Source of the DNA: Salivita marina
GTDB taxonomy: Bacteria > Pseudomonadota > Gammaproteobacteria > Pseudomonadales > Azotimanducaceae
Assembly: GCA_038144425.1 (NCBI GenBank)
Contig: JAYQNS010000002.1
Coordinates: forward strand, 558,001 to 622,000
DNA: 64,000 nucleotides
Direction of reading: 5' to 3'
Shown here: positions 8,202-17,107 of the stretch, piece by piece
Numbering within the stretch: position 1 is the stretch's first letter
How the letters are laid out: every line of letters starts with the position of its first letter
The notes under the pieces: generated by a model
Seen by the model: the letters and a program-made list of their open reading frames with translations, nothing else
Told to the model about the DNA's origin: nothing
The model's database searches: none
Translations under genes and position numbers: made by a program

Positions 8202-8969
8202 GTGGAGATCGCGGCGCCGGAAAGGCCCTTCCATGCGGTGATCGTAACGATCTTCCCTGAGCTCATTGAGGCCGTAGCCTCCGTGGGAATTTTTGGTCGG
8301 GCGGTGGAACGGGGCTTGATTCGCCTTGAAACCATCAATCCCCGGTCCTACACGGAAGACCGCCACCAGACGGTGGACAGCAAAGTCTACGGCGGCGGTC
8401 CGGGTATGGTGATGAAGGTGGGGCCCCTGCGGGCGGCCTTGCAGGAGGCGCGGCGACGCTGCCCCGAAGCGAAGGTGATCTACCTGTCGCCCCAGGGCGC
8501 GCCCTTCGTGCAGCGGAAGGCAGCGCTCTGCGCGGCCCAGGGGCAGGTCATCTTGCTTGCCGGGCGCTATGAAGGCATCGATCAGCGTCTCATCGATCGG
8601 GATGTCGATGAGCAGTGGTCCCTCGGGGATTACGTGCTGTCCGGTGGCGAGTTGCCCGCTTTAGTGGTGCTAGATGCGGTGGCCCGGCTGCGGCCGGGGG
8701 TCCTCGGAGATGAGGGCTCCGCCGAGGCAGAATCTTTCAGTGCGGGCTTGCTCGATTTCCCGCATTATACGCGCCCTGAGGAAATCGACGGGCAGCGAGT
8801 GCCAGAGGTGCTGCTCAGCGGCGACCACGGCGCCATCGCCGCCTGGCGACAGGTCCAGGCGGAGGCGGTAACCCAGCGCCAGCGACCCGACCTTTGGGTA
8901 CGATGGCAGGAACAACAACAGCGCGCTGAGAAGCGCAATGATGGCAGCGGAGACGGCAGTCATGAGTAA
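8202..8969 (+). CDS. trmD: tRNA (guanine-N1)-methyltransferase
   Basis: 255-residue SPOUT methyltransferase making m1G37 in tRNAs. Signature motifs are YGGGPGMVMK (about 64), LAGRYEGIDQRL (about 122-133) and SLGDYVLSGGE (about 143-153), which form the trefoil-knot AdoMet pocket. The GTG start at 8202 abuts the rimM stop; the first 10 residues precede the usual HAVIVTIFPE beginning, and a later GTG (8238) is possible. The 3' end overlaps rplS by 8 nt. Confidence 0.95.
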   Translation: MEIAAPERPFHAVIVTIFPELIEAVASVGIFGRAVERGLIRLETINPRSYTEDRHQTVDSKVYGGGPGMVMKVGPLRAALQEARRRCPEAKVIYLSPQGAPFVQRKAALCAAQGQVILLAGRYEGIDQRLIDRDVDEQWSLGDYVLSGGELPALVVLDAVARLRPGVLGDEGSAEAESFSAGLLDFPHYTRPEEIDGQRVPEVLLSGDHGAIAAWRQVQAEAVTQRQRPDLWVRWQEQQQRAEKRNDGSGDGSHE

Positions 8970-9411
8970 GAATCGGATTATCTCGGCCCTTGAGGAAGAG
9001 CAGATCCAGCGCGAGCTTCCGGATTTCGGGCCCGGCGATACGCTGGTTGTGCAGGTGAAGGTGAAGGAAGGGAACCGGGAGCGTCTCCAGGCCTTTGAAG
9101 GTGTTGTCATCGGCGTGCGTAGCCGGGGCCTCAACTCTGCGTTTACGCTGCGGAAGATCTCCCACGGCGTTGGGGTGGAGCGGACCTTCCAGGCTTTCAG
9201 CCCCATGATCGACAGCATCACGGTGAAGCGTCGCGGTGACGTGCGCCAGGCCAAGCTGTATTACCTCCGCGAGCGCTCGGGCCGATCCGCTCGGATCCGG
9301 GAGAAGCTCGGGGCGAGCGCCAAGGGTCAGCGCAATACCAGCGTGGATATCGTGGCCCCCGTGGCGGAGGCGCCGGAAGCGGTTGGGGAAGAGACCGCCG
9401 CTGAGGAATAA
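8962..9411 (+). CDS. rplS: 50S ribosomal protein L19
   Basis: 149-residue L19: SKNRIISALEEEQIQ, FGPGDTLVVQVKVKEG and the C-terminal KRRGDVRQAKLYYLRER. ATG 8962 gives the family N-terminus; two earlier in-frame ATGs (8938, 8941) would add up to 8 residues. The acidic tail (PVAEAPEAVGEETAAEE) extends past the usual L19 end (about 115-120 residues) by roughly 30 residues. Last gene of the operon, followed 29 nt later by a strong terminator. Confidence 0.95.
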   Translation: MSKNRIISALEEEQIQRELPDFGPGDTLVVQVKVKEGNRERLQAFEGVVIGVRSRGLNSAFTLRKISHGVGVERTFQAFSPMIDSITVKRRGDVRQAKLYYLRERSGRSARIREKLGASAKGQRNTSVDIVAPVAEAPEAVGEETAAEE

Positions 9412-9440
9412 GCGCCTAGGCTTCTCGCCCTTGGGGGCGC

Positions 9441-9475
9441 AAAAAAACGCCCAGCATTAGCTGGGCGTTTTTTTT
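9441..9475 (+). terminator. Intrinsic terminator of the rpsP-rplS operon
   Basis: Perfect hairpin ACGCCCAGC-ATTA-GCTGGGCGT flanked by a run of seven A on the left and eight T on the right. It can work in both directions but only the plus-strand operon needs it here. Confidence 0.95.
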
Positions 9476-9731
9476 GCTTGAAAATTAAGGGGCCGGCCCA
9501 CCGCGGCCGCTAGGGGAGGGGGAGCGCGTAAACGCCGCGGTGGACCGACGGGTACAGTCAGGGGAGAGACGGCCTGCGTACCCGCTGACCTAGGCCAGCA
9601 CTTAAGTATTAGCAGGGAGCGTGCCAGGATTTCTCTGGCATCTAGCCCAGAAAGCGCTCCGCGATGGTGCGTAAGCCCCGGCGTATCGCCAGTTCTGCCC
9701 CGTGGCGTTGCAGGCGGGGTATAGTGGCGCC
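9476..9731. other. Gene-free, structure-rich intergenic region between rplS and xerD
   Basis: No open frame of interest is seen. The DNA carries several long inverted repeats: CCACCGCGG 9498-9506 with CCGCGGTGG 9535-9543; GGGTAC 9550-9555 with GTACCC 9578-9583 (ACGGGTAC/GTACCCGC when extended, with GTCAG/CTGAC and GGCCT/AGGCC pairs overlapping it); and a nested stem GGAGCG...CGCTCC enclosing TGCCAG-N7-CTGGCA (about 9616-9660). This could be a small structured RNA or a complex leader. It does not carry the 4.5S RNA signature or a riboswitch core that I recognise. Confidence 0.4.
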
Positions 9732-10643
9732 ATGGGACGCCAAGATCTTGCCAGTGTGCCGGATTGGGAACGGATAGATAGGTTCCTGCACGATCTATGG
9801 CTTCAGCGGGGCCTGTCCGAGCATACGCGTAATGCCTACCGCTCCGATCTCGCCGCGGTACAGCGTTGGCTGGGCCATGACCAATCGCTGCCCCGGGTCG
9901 AGCGCTCGACGCTCTTTGCTTATCTCGCGGCCCGGTTCGAAGCGGGCTACAAGCCCCGATCTACCGCTCGGTTGCTGTCGGCGCTCCGGGCCTTTTTCCG
10001 CTGGCAGGTGGAGCGCGGGCTTCGGGAGGATGACCCCTCCCGGGAGCTCGCCAGCCCGCGCCTCGGTCGCCCCCTGCCCGGGAGCCTGTCCGAGGCGGAG
10101 GTGGAGGCGCTGCTTGCCGCCCCGGACGTCAGCACGCTGCTCGGTTTGCGGGATCGCACCATGCTGGAAGTGCTCTATGCCTGTGGCCTGCGCGTTTCCG
10201 AACTCGTTTCCTTAACGCCGGCCATGGTGAATCTGCGGCAAGGGGCGCTTCGGGTCCTGGGGAAGGGGCAAAAGGAGCGCCTTGTCCCCCTCGGGGAAGA
10301 GGCCCATGGGTGGATCCGGCGCTGGGTGGAGGAGGGGAGCGCTCAGTGGCCAGCCCTGGCGAAGGGCGCCGTGCTTTTTCCGAGCCAGCAGGGTCGGCCC
10401 ATGACCCGGCAAACCTTTTGGCACCGCATCAAGCGCTATGGGCAGCAGATTGGCGTGCAGCGGCCCCTTTCTCCTCACACCTTGCGTCATGCCTTTGCGA
10501 CCCACCTGTTGAACCACGGCGCCGATCTGCGCGTGGTACAGCTGCTTTTGGGTCACGCGGATCTGTCGACGACTCAGATTTACACCCACGTGGCCCGGGC
10601 CCGGCTGAAGGCCCTCCATGCGGAGCACCACCCCCGGGGCTAG
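9732..10643 (+). CDS. xerD: Site-specific tyrosine recombinase XerD
   Basis: 303-residue recombinase that resolves chromosome dimers at dif with XerC. The N-terminal SAM-like DNA-binding domain (FLHDLWLQRGLSEHTRNAYR) is followed by the catalytic domain. Catalytic residues are visible: Arg in CGLRVSELVSL, Lys in GKGQKERLVPL, His/Arg in SPHTLRHAFATHLL, His in LLGHADLSTTQ and Tyr in IYTHV. ATG 9732 lies only about 7 nt after a TATAGT box (9720-9725) with no ribosome site, so the mRNA may be leaderless; an in-frame codon at 9702 is less likely. The xerD-dsbC-hom order is conserved in gammaproteobacteria such as Pseudomonas. Confidence 0.93.
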   Translation: MGRQDLASVPDWERIDRFLHDLWLQRGLSEHTRNAYRSDLAAVQRWLGHDQSLPRVERSTLFAYLAARFEAGYKPRSTARLLSALRAFFRWQVERGLREDDPSRELASPRLGRPLPGSLSEAEVEALLAAPDVSTLLGLRDRTMLEVLYACGLRVSELVSLTPAMVNLRQGALRVLGKGQKERLVPLGEEAHGWIRRWVEEGSAQWPALAKGAVLFPSQQGRPMTRQTFWHRIKRYGQQIGVQRPLSPHTLRHAFATHLLNHGADLRVVQLLLGHADLSTTQIYTHVARARLKALHAEHHPRG

Positions 10644-10730
10644 GCGGAGAAGACTTTCTGAACTCGCCGCCGGAAGCGCGCACTCTCGCCGGGGCTGTGC
10701 GAAAATGGTGGCATTGCGAGGAGGTTCGCC

Positions 10731-11477
10731 ATGTCTCTGTTGTTCCGTGCACCGGTGGTGGTGCTGGTGCTCTTTACCGCGCTCGTTGCCCGGGGGGAGG
10801 CGAATTTAACGGGCCCCGCGGCGGCGGAAATTTATGCTCGATTGGATTCGGCCCGTCCTGGGTTACCCATCTTGTCCATTGCGCCGGCGCCCGTAGCCGG
10901 GCTTTATGCCGTGGCACTGGACGATGGCACCATTCTTTATGCCACGGAAGATGGTCAGCATCTTCTGGCCGGGGACCTCTACGAGATCGGCGCCTCGGGC
11001 CTGCGCAACCGCTCTGAAGACGTGCGCTCCGTACGGCGCCTGAGCCTGCTTGAGGCCGTGCCCGAAGCCGACATGATTATCTTTCCCGCGGAAGGGGAAC
11101 GCCTTGGGGTGGTCAACGTCTTCACGGACGTGGACTGCGGGTTTTGCCAGAAGCTGCATCAGGAAGTGCCGGCGCTTAATCGCATGGGCGTTGAGGTGCG
11201 CTACCTCGCCTTCCCCCGGGCGGGCGTTGGCTCGAATGCCTTCGATAAAATCGTCTCCGCATGGTGTGCGAGCGATCCCCGGGCCGCCCTCACGCGCCTG
11301 AAGGCCGGGGAGCCCGTGGAGCCGAAGCGCTGCGCTAATCCCGTGGCGGATCAGTACCGCCTGGGGCAGCAGCTCGGTGTTCGAGGCACGCCAGCGCTCT
11401 TTCTGGAAGATGGGCGCTATCTGCCCGGCTACTTGCCTGCCGATGCCCTCGCGGCGGAAATGGGCCTAGACGGCTAA
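10731..11477 (+). CDS. dsbC: Periplasmic disulfide isomerase DsbC
   Basis: 248-residue secreted thiol:disulfide isomerase. It has an N-terminal signal peptide (about 22 residues, hydrophobic VVVLVLFTAL), a DsbC dimerisation domain (about 25-85) and a thioredoxin fold with active site C136-G-F-C139 in DVDCGFCQKLHQ and the cis-Pro loop RGTPALFLEDG. A second Cys pair (Cys near 179 and 203) matches the structural disulfide of DsbC. AGGAGG lies just before the ATG. Confidence 0.93.
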   Translation: MSLLFRAPVVVLVLFTALVARGEANLTGPAAAEIYARLDSARPGLPILSIAPAPVAGLYAVALDDGTILYATEDGQHLLAGDLYEIGASGLRNRSEDVRSVRRLSLLEAVPEADMIIFPAEGERLGVVNVFTDVDCGFCQKLHQEVPALNRMGVEVRYLAFPRAGVGSNAFDKIVSAWCASDPRAALTRLKAGEPVEPKRCANPVADQYRLGQQLGVRGTPALFLEDGRYLPGYLPADALAAEMGLDG

Positions 11478-11489
11478 GGAACGCACCCT

Positions 11490-12803
11490 GTGATGACTAC
11501 GCCCTTGCGCATCGGCATTTGCGGGTTGGGAACGGTGGGGCAGGCCGTGGTGCGCCTGCTTCGGGAAGAGCAGGAGACCCTCGCGCGGCGGGCGCCCCGG
11601 CCCTTGGAAATCGCCGCCCTGGGAATGCGCGCTCCAAAGACGGGCTTCGACCCCGGAGCGATCCCGGTTCATCGAGACGTGCTAGCCGTAGCCCGGGACC
11701 CCGCCGTGGATGTGGTAGTGGAGCTTATGGGGGGCACGGACGACGCTAGGAGCCTCGTCGAACTCGCCCTTGCCGAAGGGAAAGCCGTGGTCACAGCGAA
11801 TAAGGCCCTGCTGTCTGACCATGGAGACGCGCTGTTCGCGGCGGCGACGGCGTAGGGCTTACCCCTAGCCTTTGAAGCGGCCGTTGCTGGGGGTATCCCC
11901 ATCATTAAGGCGCTTCGGGAGGGCCTTGCGGGGAATCGGATCGAATGGCTTGCGGGCATCATCAACGGCACGTCGAACTTTATCCTCACGGAAATGGCCA
12001 GTGCAGGCCGGGCCTTCGAAGACGTTTTGAAGGAGGCGCAGGCTCTGGGCTACGCCGAGGCTGACCCCACTTTTGACGTAGAAGGCATTGATGCGGCGCA
12101 CAAGCTGTCGCTTCTAGCCGCCCTCGCTTTCGGCGTGCCCATTGCATCGGCCAAGGTCTTTAGCGAAGGGCTCGCTCGGGTTACGCCAGAGGATTTTCGC
12201 TACGCGGAAGCCTTTGGCTATCGCATCAAGCCCCTGGCATTGGCTCGGCGCCGGGCTGGGGGGCTTGAACTGCGCGTGCATCCCGCCCTGGTGCCCGAAA
12301 GCACGCTCTTTGCCCAGGTGAGCGGGGTCCAAAATGCGGTCATGGTGGGAGGGCATGCGGTGGGGCCGACCCTCTACGTCGGGGCCGGCGCCGGAGGCGA
12401 CGCGACCGCGTCAGCCGTGGTGGCCGATCTCATGGATTTAGCTCGCAACACCCTTGGGGCTATGCCGCCCCTGGCCTACCGGGCCGAGAAGCAGAGCTCG
12501 GACCCGGCCCTTCCGAGCGCCGCTTTCCAAGCGCCTGCGTATCTGCGCATTTTGGCGGAGGACGCGCCAGGGGTACTGGCCCAGGTGGCCACCCTGCTCT
12601 CGACGGAGGGCATTAATATCGAGGCCCTCATGCAGAAAGCCCAGGACAGCGTGGCGGCAGACGGCGTGACCTACGTGCCCATTGTCCTATTGACGCGCAT
12701 CGCAGAGGAGGCGGCCATTGACCGCGCCATTGCCGCCCTTGAGGCTCTGCCGGCAGTGCGCGGTTCGGTGCTGCGCCTGCGCGTCGAAACCTTCGGCGTC
12801 TAA
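11490..12803 (+). pseudogene. hom: Homoserine dehydrogenase interrupted by an in-frame TAG
   Basis: 438 codons of homoserine dehydrogenase (aspartate semialdehyde to homoserine, for Thr and Met), with one amber codon at 11853-11855. The frame and spacing are otherwise intact: GICGLGTVGQAVVRLL (NAD(P) site) and VTANKALLSDHG before it, then LAFEAAVAGGIPIIKALREG, GIINGTSNFIL and a C-terminal ACT domain (about 350-430) after it. The TAG falls where homologues have a variable, often charged residue just before the G-x-P-L-A-F-E strand, so one substitution (for example CAG or AAG to TAG) explains it. Start is GTG 11490 or ATG 11493, AAGGA upstream. Either an assembly error or a real nonsense allele. 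Confidence 0.85.
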
Positions 12804-12814
12804 AGGAGATCACC

Positions 12815-13913
12815 ATGGAAGACAGCAACGCTGTGCGCGAACGGCTGGCGGATCTTCGCCAGCGCAGCGAAGCGCTCTGGGGGTATCTTTGACGTCGCTA
12901 GCCAGCAGGAACGGTTAGAGGAAGTCGAGCGGGAACTCGCCGAACCTGGCGTTTGGGAGTCCCCGGAAAAGGCCCAGGCCCTGGGGAAGGAGCGTGCCAG
13001 CCTCGAAGCCGTGGTGGGCGTGCTCGTGCCCCTGCGCCAGGGGCTTGCCGATGCGGAAGAGCTCTTCGTCCTGGCCTTGGAGGAAAGTGATGCGGAGACG
13101 CTTCAAGAGGTAAGCGCTGAGCTTGCCCAGCAGGCCAGCACCCTGGAAAAGCTCGAATTTCGCCGGATGTTCTCCGGAGCCATGGACGGGGCCGATTGTT
13201 ACGTGGACATTCAGGCGGGCTCCGGGGGCACGGAGGCCCAGGACTGGGCCGAGATGCTCCTGCGCATGTATCTGCGCTGGGCCGAACGGCGCGGTTTTAG
13301 TACGGAGCTCATCGAACTGTCCGCCGGGGAAGTCGCGGGCATCAAAGGGGCCACCTTTGCGCTTCGCGGCGATTACGCCTTTGGTTGGATGCGCACGGAA
13401 ACAGGCATTCACCGTTTGGTGCGTAAATCCCCCTTCGATTCCGGGGCTCGGCGCCACACCTCCTTCGTCTCCGTATTCGTATCGCCGGAGGTCGACGACG
13501 ATATTGAGATTGAGATCAACCCGGCCGATGTTCGTACCGACACCTATCGTTCCTCCGGCGCTGGGGGGCAGCACGTCAACACCACCGATTCCGCAGTGCG
13601 CCTCACCCACGGTCCTACGGGAATCGTGGTGGCCTGCCAGTCGGAGCGGTCTCAGCATCAAAACCGGGACAAGGCTTGGAAGCAGCTGCGCGCCAAGCTC
13701 TACGAGTTTGAGATGCAAAAGCGTCGGGCCGATGCCCAACAGGTCGAGGACAGCAAGGCCGATATTGGCTGGGGACACCAGATCCGGTCCTATGTGCTCG
13801 ATCAAAATCGCGTAAAGGATCTGCGCACGGGAATCGAGGTAAATAACCCTGATGCCACCCTGGACGGGGACCTCGACCCCTTTATTGAAGCCAGCTTGAA
13901 GGCCGGGCTCTAG
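12815..13913 (+). CDS. prfB: Peptide chain release factor 2 (programmed +1 frameshift)
   Basis: RF2 recognises UGA/UAA stop codons. Translation starts at ATG 12815 (AAGGAG 7 nt upstream), runs 25 codons to an in-frame TGA at 12890-12892, and must shift +1 at CTT-TGA-C to continue to 13913. The joined protein reads GYL-DVASQQERLEEVERELAE, matching known RF2. Downstream are the RF2 anticodon-like motif SPF (RKSPFDSGARR) and the catalytic GGQ (SSGAGGQHVNTTDSAVRL). Total about 365 residues, as expected. In many gammaproteobacteria recJ and thrC lie between hom and prfB; here they do not. Confidence 0.97.
12878..12893 (+). promoter_or_regulatory. prfB autoregulatory +1 frameshift site
   Basis: TGGGGGTATCTTTGAC is the classic RF2 recoding element: an internal Shine-Dalgarno-like GGGGG three bases before the slippery CTT, an in-frame TGA and a following C. 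Low RF2 slows termination at the TGA and favours the shift, so RF2 controls its own synthesis. Confidence 0.97.
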
Positions 13914-13941
13914 TCCCGCGCCCAAGGAGCGATGAATCACC

Positions 13942-15471
13942 ATGACTGAGCACGGTAAGGCCCCGGGATCTAGCGAAGCGGAGCAAATGGCCTGGCGCCG
14001 GGGCAAGCTGGCGGGCCTGCGGTCTCACGGCTGGGATTTCCCCAACGACTTCAAGCGCAGCGCCGATGAGGACGGTACGGAGCACACGGCGGCGCGGCTG
14101 CAGGCGCGCTATGGCGACTGGGAAAAGGCGGCGCTGGAGGCGGAGGGGCTTCGGGTCACCCTGGCCGGGCGTCTCATGAACCGGCGGGGCCCCTTCCTGG
14201 TTCTGCAGGAAGGCTCGGGGACCATTCAGTTCTACCTGGCGAAGGGGGCCGAAGAGGGGCTGCGGGAGACCGTTACTCAGTGGGATATCGGCGACATAGT
14301 CGCCGGCACGGGCACGCTAGAAAAATCGGGAAAGGGCGATCTCTATCTCAACCTCACGGACGCTCGGTTGCTGACGAAGGCGCTACGACCCCTTCCCGAT
14401 CAGTACTACGGCATTGCGGATACGGAGCTACGCTACCGCCGGCGCTATCTCGATCTCATCATGAATGAAGCGTCTCGGGAGACCTTCCGGGTGCGCTCTC
14501 AGGTAGTCAGTGCGGTGCGCCGCTTCCTCGAGGAGCGCCGCTTCATGGAGGTGGAAACCCCCATGATGCATGTGATCCCCGGGGGGGCCGCGGCTAAGCC
14601 CTTTGTTACCCATCACAACGCCCTGGACATGCCGCTATTCTTGCGCATTGCCCCGGAGCTATACCTCAAGCGCCTCACCGTTGGCGGCTTCGAGCGGGTG
14701 TTTGAAATCAACCGGAATTTCCGGAACGAGGGGCTCTCCACCAAGCACAACCCCGAGTTCACCATGCTGGAGTTTTACTGGGCCTACGCGGACTACCGGG
14801 ATCTGATGGATCTTACGGAAACGCTGCTTCGGGGCCTGTGCGAGCAGGTGCTTGGCACCAGCACCGTAACCTACCAGGGCACGGTTCTGGACTTTGCCAA
14901 GCCCTTTGCGCGGCTGACCGTACCCGAGGCGCTTCTGGCCTATACGGACATGACGGAGGCAGCGGTTCGGGATCCGGCGGCGCTGACGGCGCGGCTGCAG
15001 GGGCAGGGTGTGAAGGTGGCTTCGAGCTGGGGCCTTGGGCGTCTTCAATTCGAGCTCTTCGAGGCTGAGGTGGAAGACAAGATCACCGACCCCGTGTTCC
15101 TCACCCAGCATCCCACGGAGGTGTCGCCCCTGGCGCGGCGCAACGCCGACAACCCAGAGCTGACCGATCGCTTCGAGCTGTTCATCATGGGCCGGGAGAT
15201 TGCCAACGGCTTCTCCGAGTTGAACGATCCCGAGGATCAGGCGGAACGCTTCAAGGCCCAGGTGGATTTGCTCGACGAGGGAGACGAGGAAGCCATGCAC
15301 TATGACGACGACTACATCACGGCCTTAGAGTACGGCATGCCCCCCACGGCAGGGGAAGGCATTGGTATCGACCGTTTGGTGATGCTGCTCACCGATGCCC
15401 CATCTATCCGGGATGTGCTGCTGTTTCCCCACCTGCGGCCTAAGACCGCGGATGGCCCCGATCCTAGCTAG
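13942..15471 (+). CDS. lysS: Lysyl-tRNA synthetase, class II
   Basis: 509-residue class II aminoacyl-tRNA synthetase. An N-terminal OB-fold anticodon domain (about 65-175) precedes the catalytic domain with motif 1 (VRRFLEERRFMEVETPMM), motif 2 (FEINRNFRNEGLSTKHNPEF) and motif 3 (AGEGIGIDRLVMLL near the C-terminus). The prfB-lysS pair is standard. CAAGGAG lies about 15 nt before the ATG and GATG spacing is long but workable. Confidence 0.97.
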   Translation: MTEHGKAPGSSEAEQMAWRRGKLAGLRSHGWDFPNDFKRSADEDGTEHTAARLQARYGDWEKAALEAEGLRVTLAGRLMNRRGPFLVLQEGSGTIQFYLAKGAEEGLRETVTQWDIGDIVAGTGTLEKSGKGDLYLNLTDARLLTKALRPLPDQYYGIADTELRYRRRYLDLIMNEASRETFRVRSQVVSAVRRFLEERRFMEVETPMMHVIPGGAAAKPFVTHHNALDMPLFLRIAPELYLKRLTVGGFERVFEINRNFRNEGLSTKHNPEFTMLEFYWAYADYRDLMDLTETLLRGLCEQVLGTSTVTYQGTVLDFAKPFARLTVPEALLAYTDMTEAAVRDPAALTARLQGQGVKVASSWGLGRLQFELFEAEVEDKITDPVFLTQHPTEVSPLARRNADNPELTDRFELFIMGREIANGFSELNDPEDQAERFKAQVDLLDEGDEEAMHYDDDYITALEYGMPPTAGEGIGIDRLVMLLTDAPSIRDVLLFPHLRPKTADGPDPS

Positions 15472-15479
15472 GAGGTCCC

Positions 15480-16415
15480 ATGACTGACGCCGCCTTTGCC
15501 CGCTTTAATGCCAAAAGCACCGCGGATGCGGTGCTCGCTAGGGAGGACCTTCAAGGCCTGGAGGCCCTGGTCACCGGAGCCAACGCGGGCATTGGGCTTG
15601 CCACGGCGGAAGCTCTGGCCGGGGCTGGGGCGCGGGTATGGCTGGCCGGGCGCCGGCCCGAGGCCCTCGCGGCGGCTGCGCAGCGCATTCGTCAGCGCCA
15701 TCCCGACGCGCTTCTCGAATGCCTCACTCTGGATTTGGCCTCACTGGCCAGCATTCGCGCCGGAGCGAAAGCCTTTTCCGCGTCGCGCTGCGATCTCTTT
15801 ATCGCCAATGCGGGGCTCGTCACCAGCCGCTATGAGGCCACGGTGGAGGGGCTCGAAAGCACCGTTGGGGTCTGCCACTTTGGCCATAGCGCGCTGCTCC
15901 GTTTACTCATGCCTAAGCTGCTTGCCGCGCCGGGCGCACGCATCATCTGGGTGTCCAGCGAATCCCATCGCACGCCCGCAAAGCTCGACTTCGCTCGCTT
16001 TCCGCTTAAGCCGGGGCAATTCAAGGGACTTATGGCCTACGGGCAGGCGAAGCTGGCCAATGTGCTTATGGCCAAGGCTCTACAGCGCCGCTACGGCGGC
16101 GCAGGGATCATGGCTTGCGCGCTTCACCCGGGGGCCCTAGTGACCACGGAAATCGGCCGAGACGCGCCCGTGCTGCGTTGGCTGGTGCGTCTGGCTCAGC
16201 CCTTTACGAAGTCTCCGGCTCAGGGCGCGGCGACCACCGCCGTGGCCGCCGTGCATCGCCCTGCGAGCGACCTGGGTGGCGCCTATCTTTCCCATTGCCG
16301 GCCCGTGGCCTGCTCTAAGGAAGCGGGGTCTCTGGAGGTTGCTGATCAACTTTGGGCCCTAACGGATCAGTGGCTGACGGAACAGGGGCTGGAGCCCTGG
16401 CCCGAGCGGCCATGA
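15480..16415 (+). CDS. Short-chain dehydrogenase/reductase (retinol dehydrogenase-like)
   Basis: 311-residue SDR. The nucleotide-binding TGANAGIGLATAE (about 32-44), FIANAGLV (NAG variant, about 101) and catalytic YGQAKLANVLMAK (about 182) are all present, with a Ser in WVSSESH (about 160). The sequence layout resembles retinol dehydrogenase/WWOX-like SDRs; the substrate is unknown. AGGAGG precedes the ATG, 8 nt after lysS stops. Its TGA overlaps the ung ATG. Confidence 0.85.
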   Translation: MTDAAFARFNAKSTADAVLAREDLQGLEALVTGANAGIGLATAEALAGAGARVWLAGRRPEALAAAAQRIRQRHPDALLECLTLDLASLASIRAGAKAFSASRCDLFIANAGLVTSRYEATVEGLESTVGVCHFGHSALLRLLMPKLLAAPGARIIWVSSESHRTPAKLDFARFPLKPGQFKGLMAYGQAKLANVLMAKALQRRYGGAGIMACALHPGALVTTEIGRDAPVLRWLVRLAQPFTKSPAQGAATTAVAAVHRPASDLGGAYLSHCRPVACSKEAGSLEVADQLWALTDQWLTEQGLEPWPERP

Positions 16416-17107
16416 CGGCGCGGCCCCTCCGCCTCAGTGCCCCCTGGGCAGCGGTGCTCGAGCCCGTGCTGAGAAGCCCAGAGCTCCAAGCCCTCGCCGC
16501 CCATCTGCGGAAGCGCAAGGCCGCCGGGATCCCCGTTTATCCCCCCGGGAAGGATATTTTTGCCGCGCTGGATGCGGCGCCCCCGGAGCAGGTTCGGGTT
16601 GTGATTGTGGGGCAAGATCCCTATCACGGGCCGGGGCAGGCCCATGGCCTGGCCTTCTCCGTGGCCCCCGGGGTTCCCGTGCCGCCGTCCCTACAGAACA
16701 TTTATAAGGAGCTCACGACGGACCTCGCTCTGCCCGAGGACAGCTTTCGCGATGGTGATCTGCGCGGTTGGGCGCGGCAGGGGGTGTTGCTTCTGAACGC
16801 GGTGCTGACCGTGGAGCAGGGGGCGCCGGGGGCTCATCAGAAGTTGGGTTGGGAGACGGTCACGGACGCGGTTATTGCCCATCTGTCCCAGCGCTACGAG
16901 CACATCGTCTTCTTGCTTTGGGGTAGCTACGCCCAGCGCAAGGGGGCTCAGATTGACCCGCGTCGTCACGCGGTCCTTACCGCGCCCCATCCCTCGCCCC
17001 TGAGCGCCCATCGCGGCTTCTTTGGATCCCGGCCCTTTTCCCAGGCCAATGCCTACCTGGCGGCCCAGGGACGCCAGCCCATCGACTGGGTGGACCATCA
17101 TGGCTAA
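16412..17107 (+). CDS. ung: Uracil-DNA glycosylase (family 1)
   Basis: 231-residue enzyme that removes uracil from DNA. The catalytic water-activating motif GQDPYHGP (about 67-74) and the minor-groove loop HPSPLSAHRGF (about 192) are intact, as are VPPSLQNIYKEL and LLNAVLTVEQ. ATG 16412 is chosen: it forms an ATGA overlap with the SDR stop, and the earlier in-frame ATG at 16352 lies deep inside that gene. Overlaps the following yciH by 8 nt. Confidence 0.95.
   Translation: MTARPLRLSAPWAAVLEPVLRSPELQALAAHLRKRKAAGIPVYPPGKDIFAALDAAPPEQVRVVIVGQDPYHGPGQAHGLAFSVAPGVPVPPSLQNIYKELTTDLALPEDSFRDGDLRGWARQGVLLLNAVLTVEQGAPGAHQKLGWETVTDAVIAHLSQRYEHIVFLLWGSYAQRKGAQIDPRRHAVLTAPHPSPLSAHRGFFGSRPFSQANAYLAAQGRQPIDWVDHHG

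Noticed and set aside
9556..9600. Glycine riboswitch, suggested by GGGGAGAGACGGCCTGCGTA
   Set aside because: The rest of the aptamer (CACCGAAGGGGCAA) is absent and the gene downstream is xerD.
12915..14006. 363-codon minus-strand open frame opposite prfB
   Set aside because: Antisense shadow of a conserved gene; no recognisable protein.
14659..15300. 213-codon minus-strand frame opposite lysS
   Set aside because: Antisense shadow with no recognisable domain.
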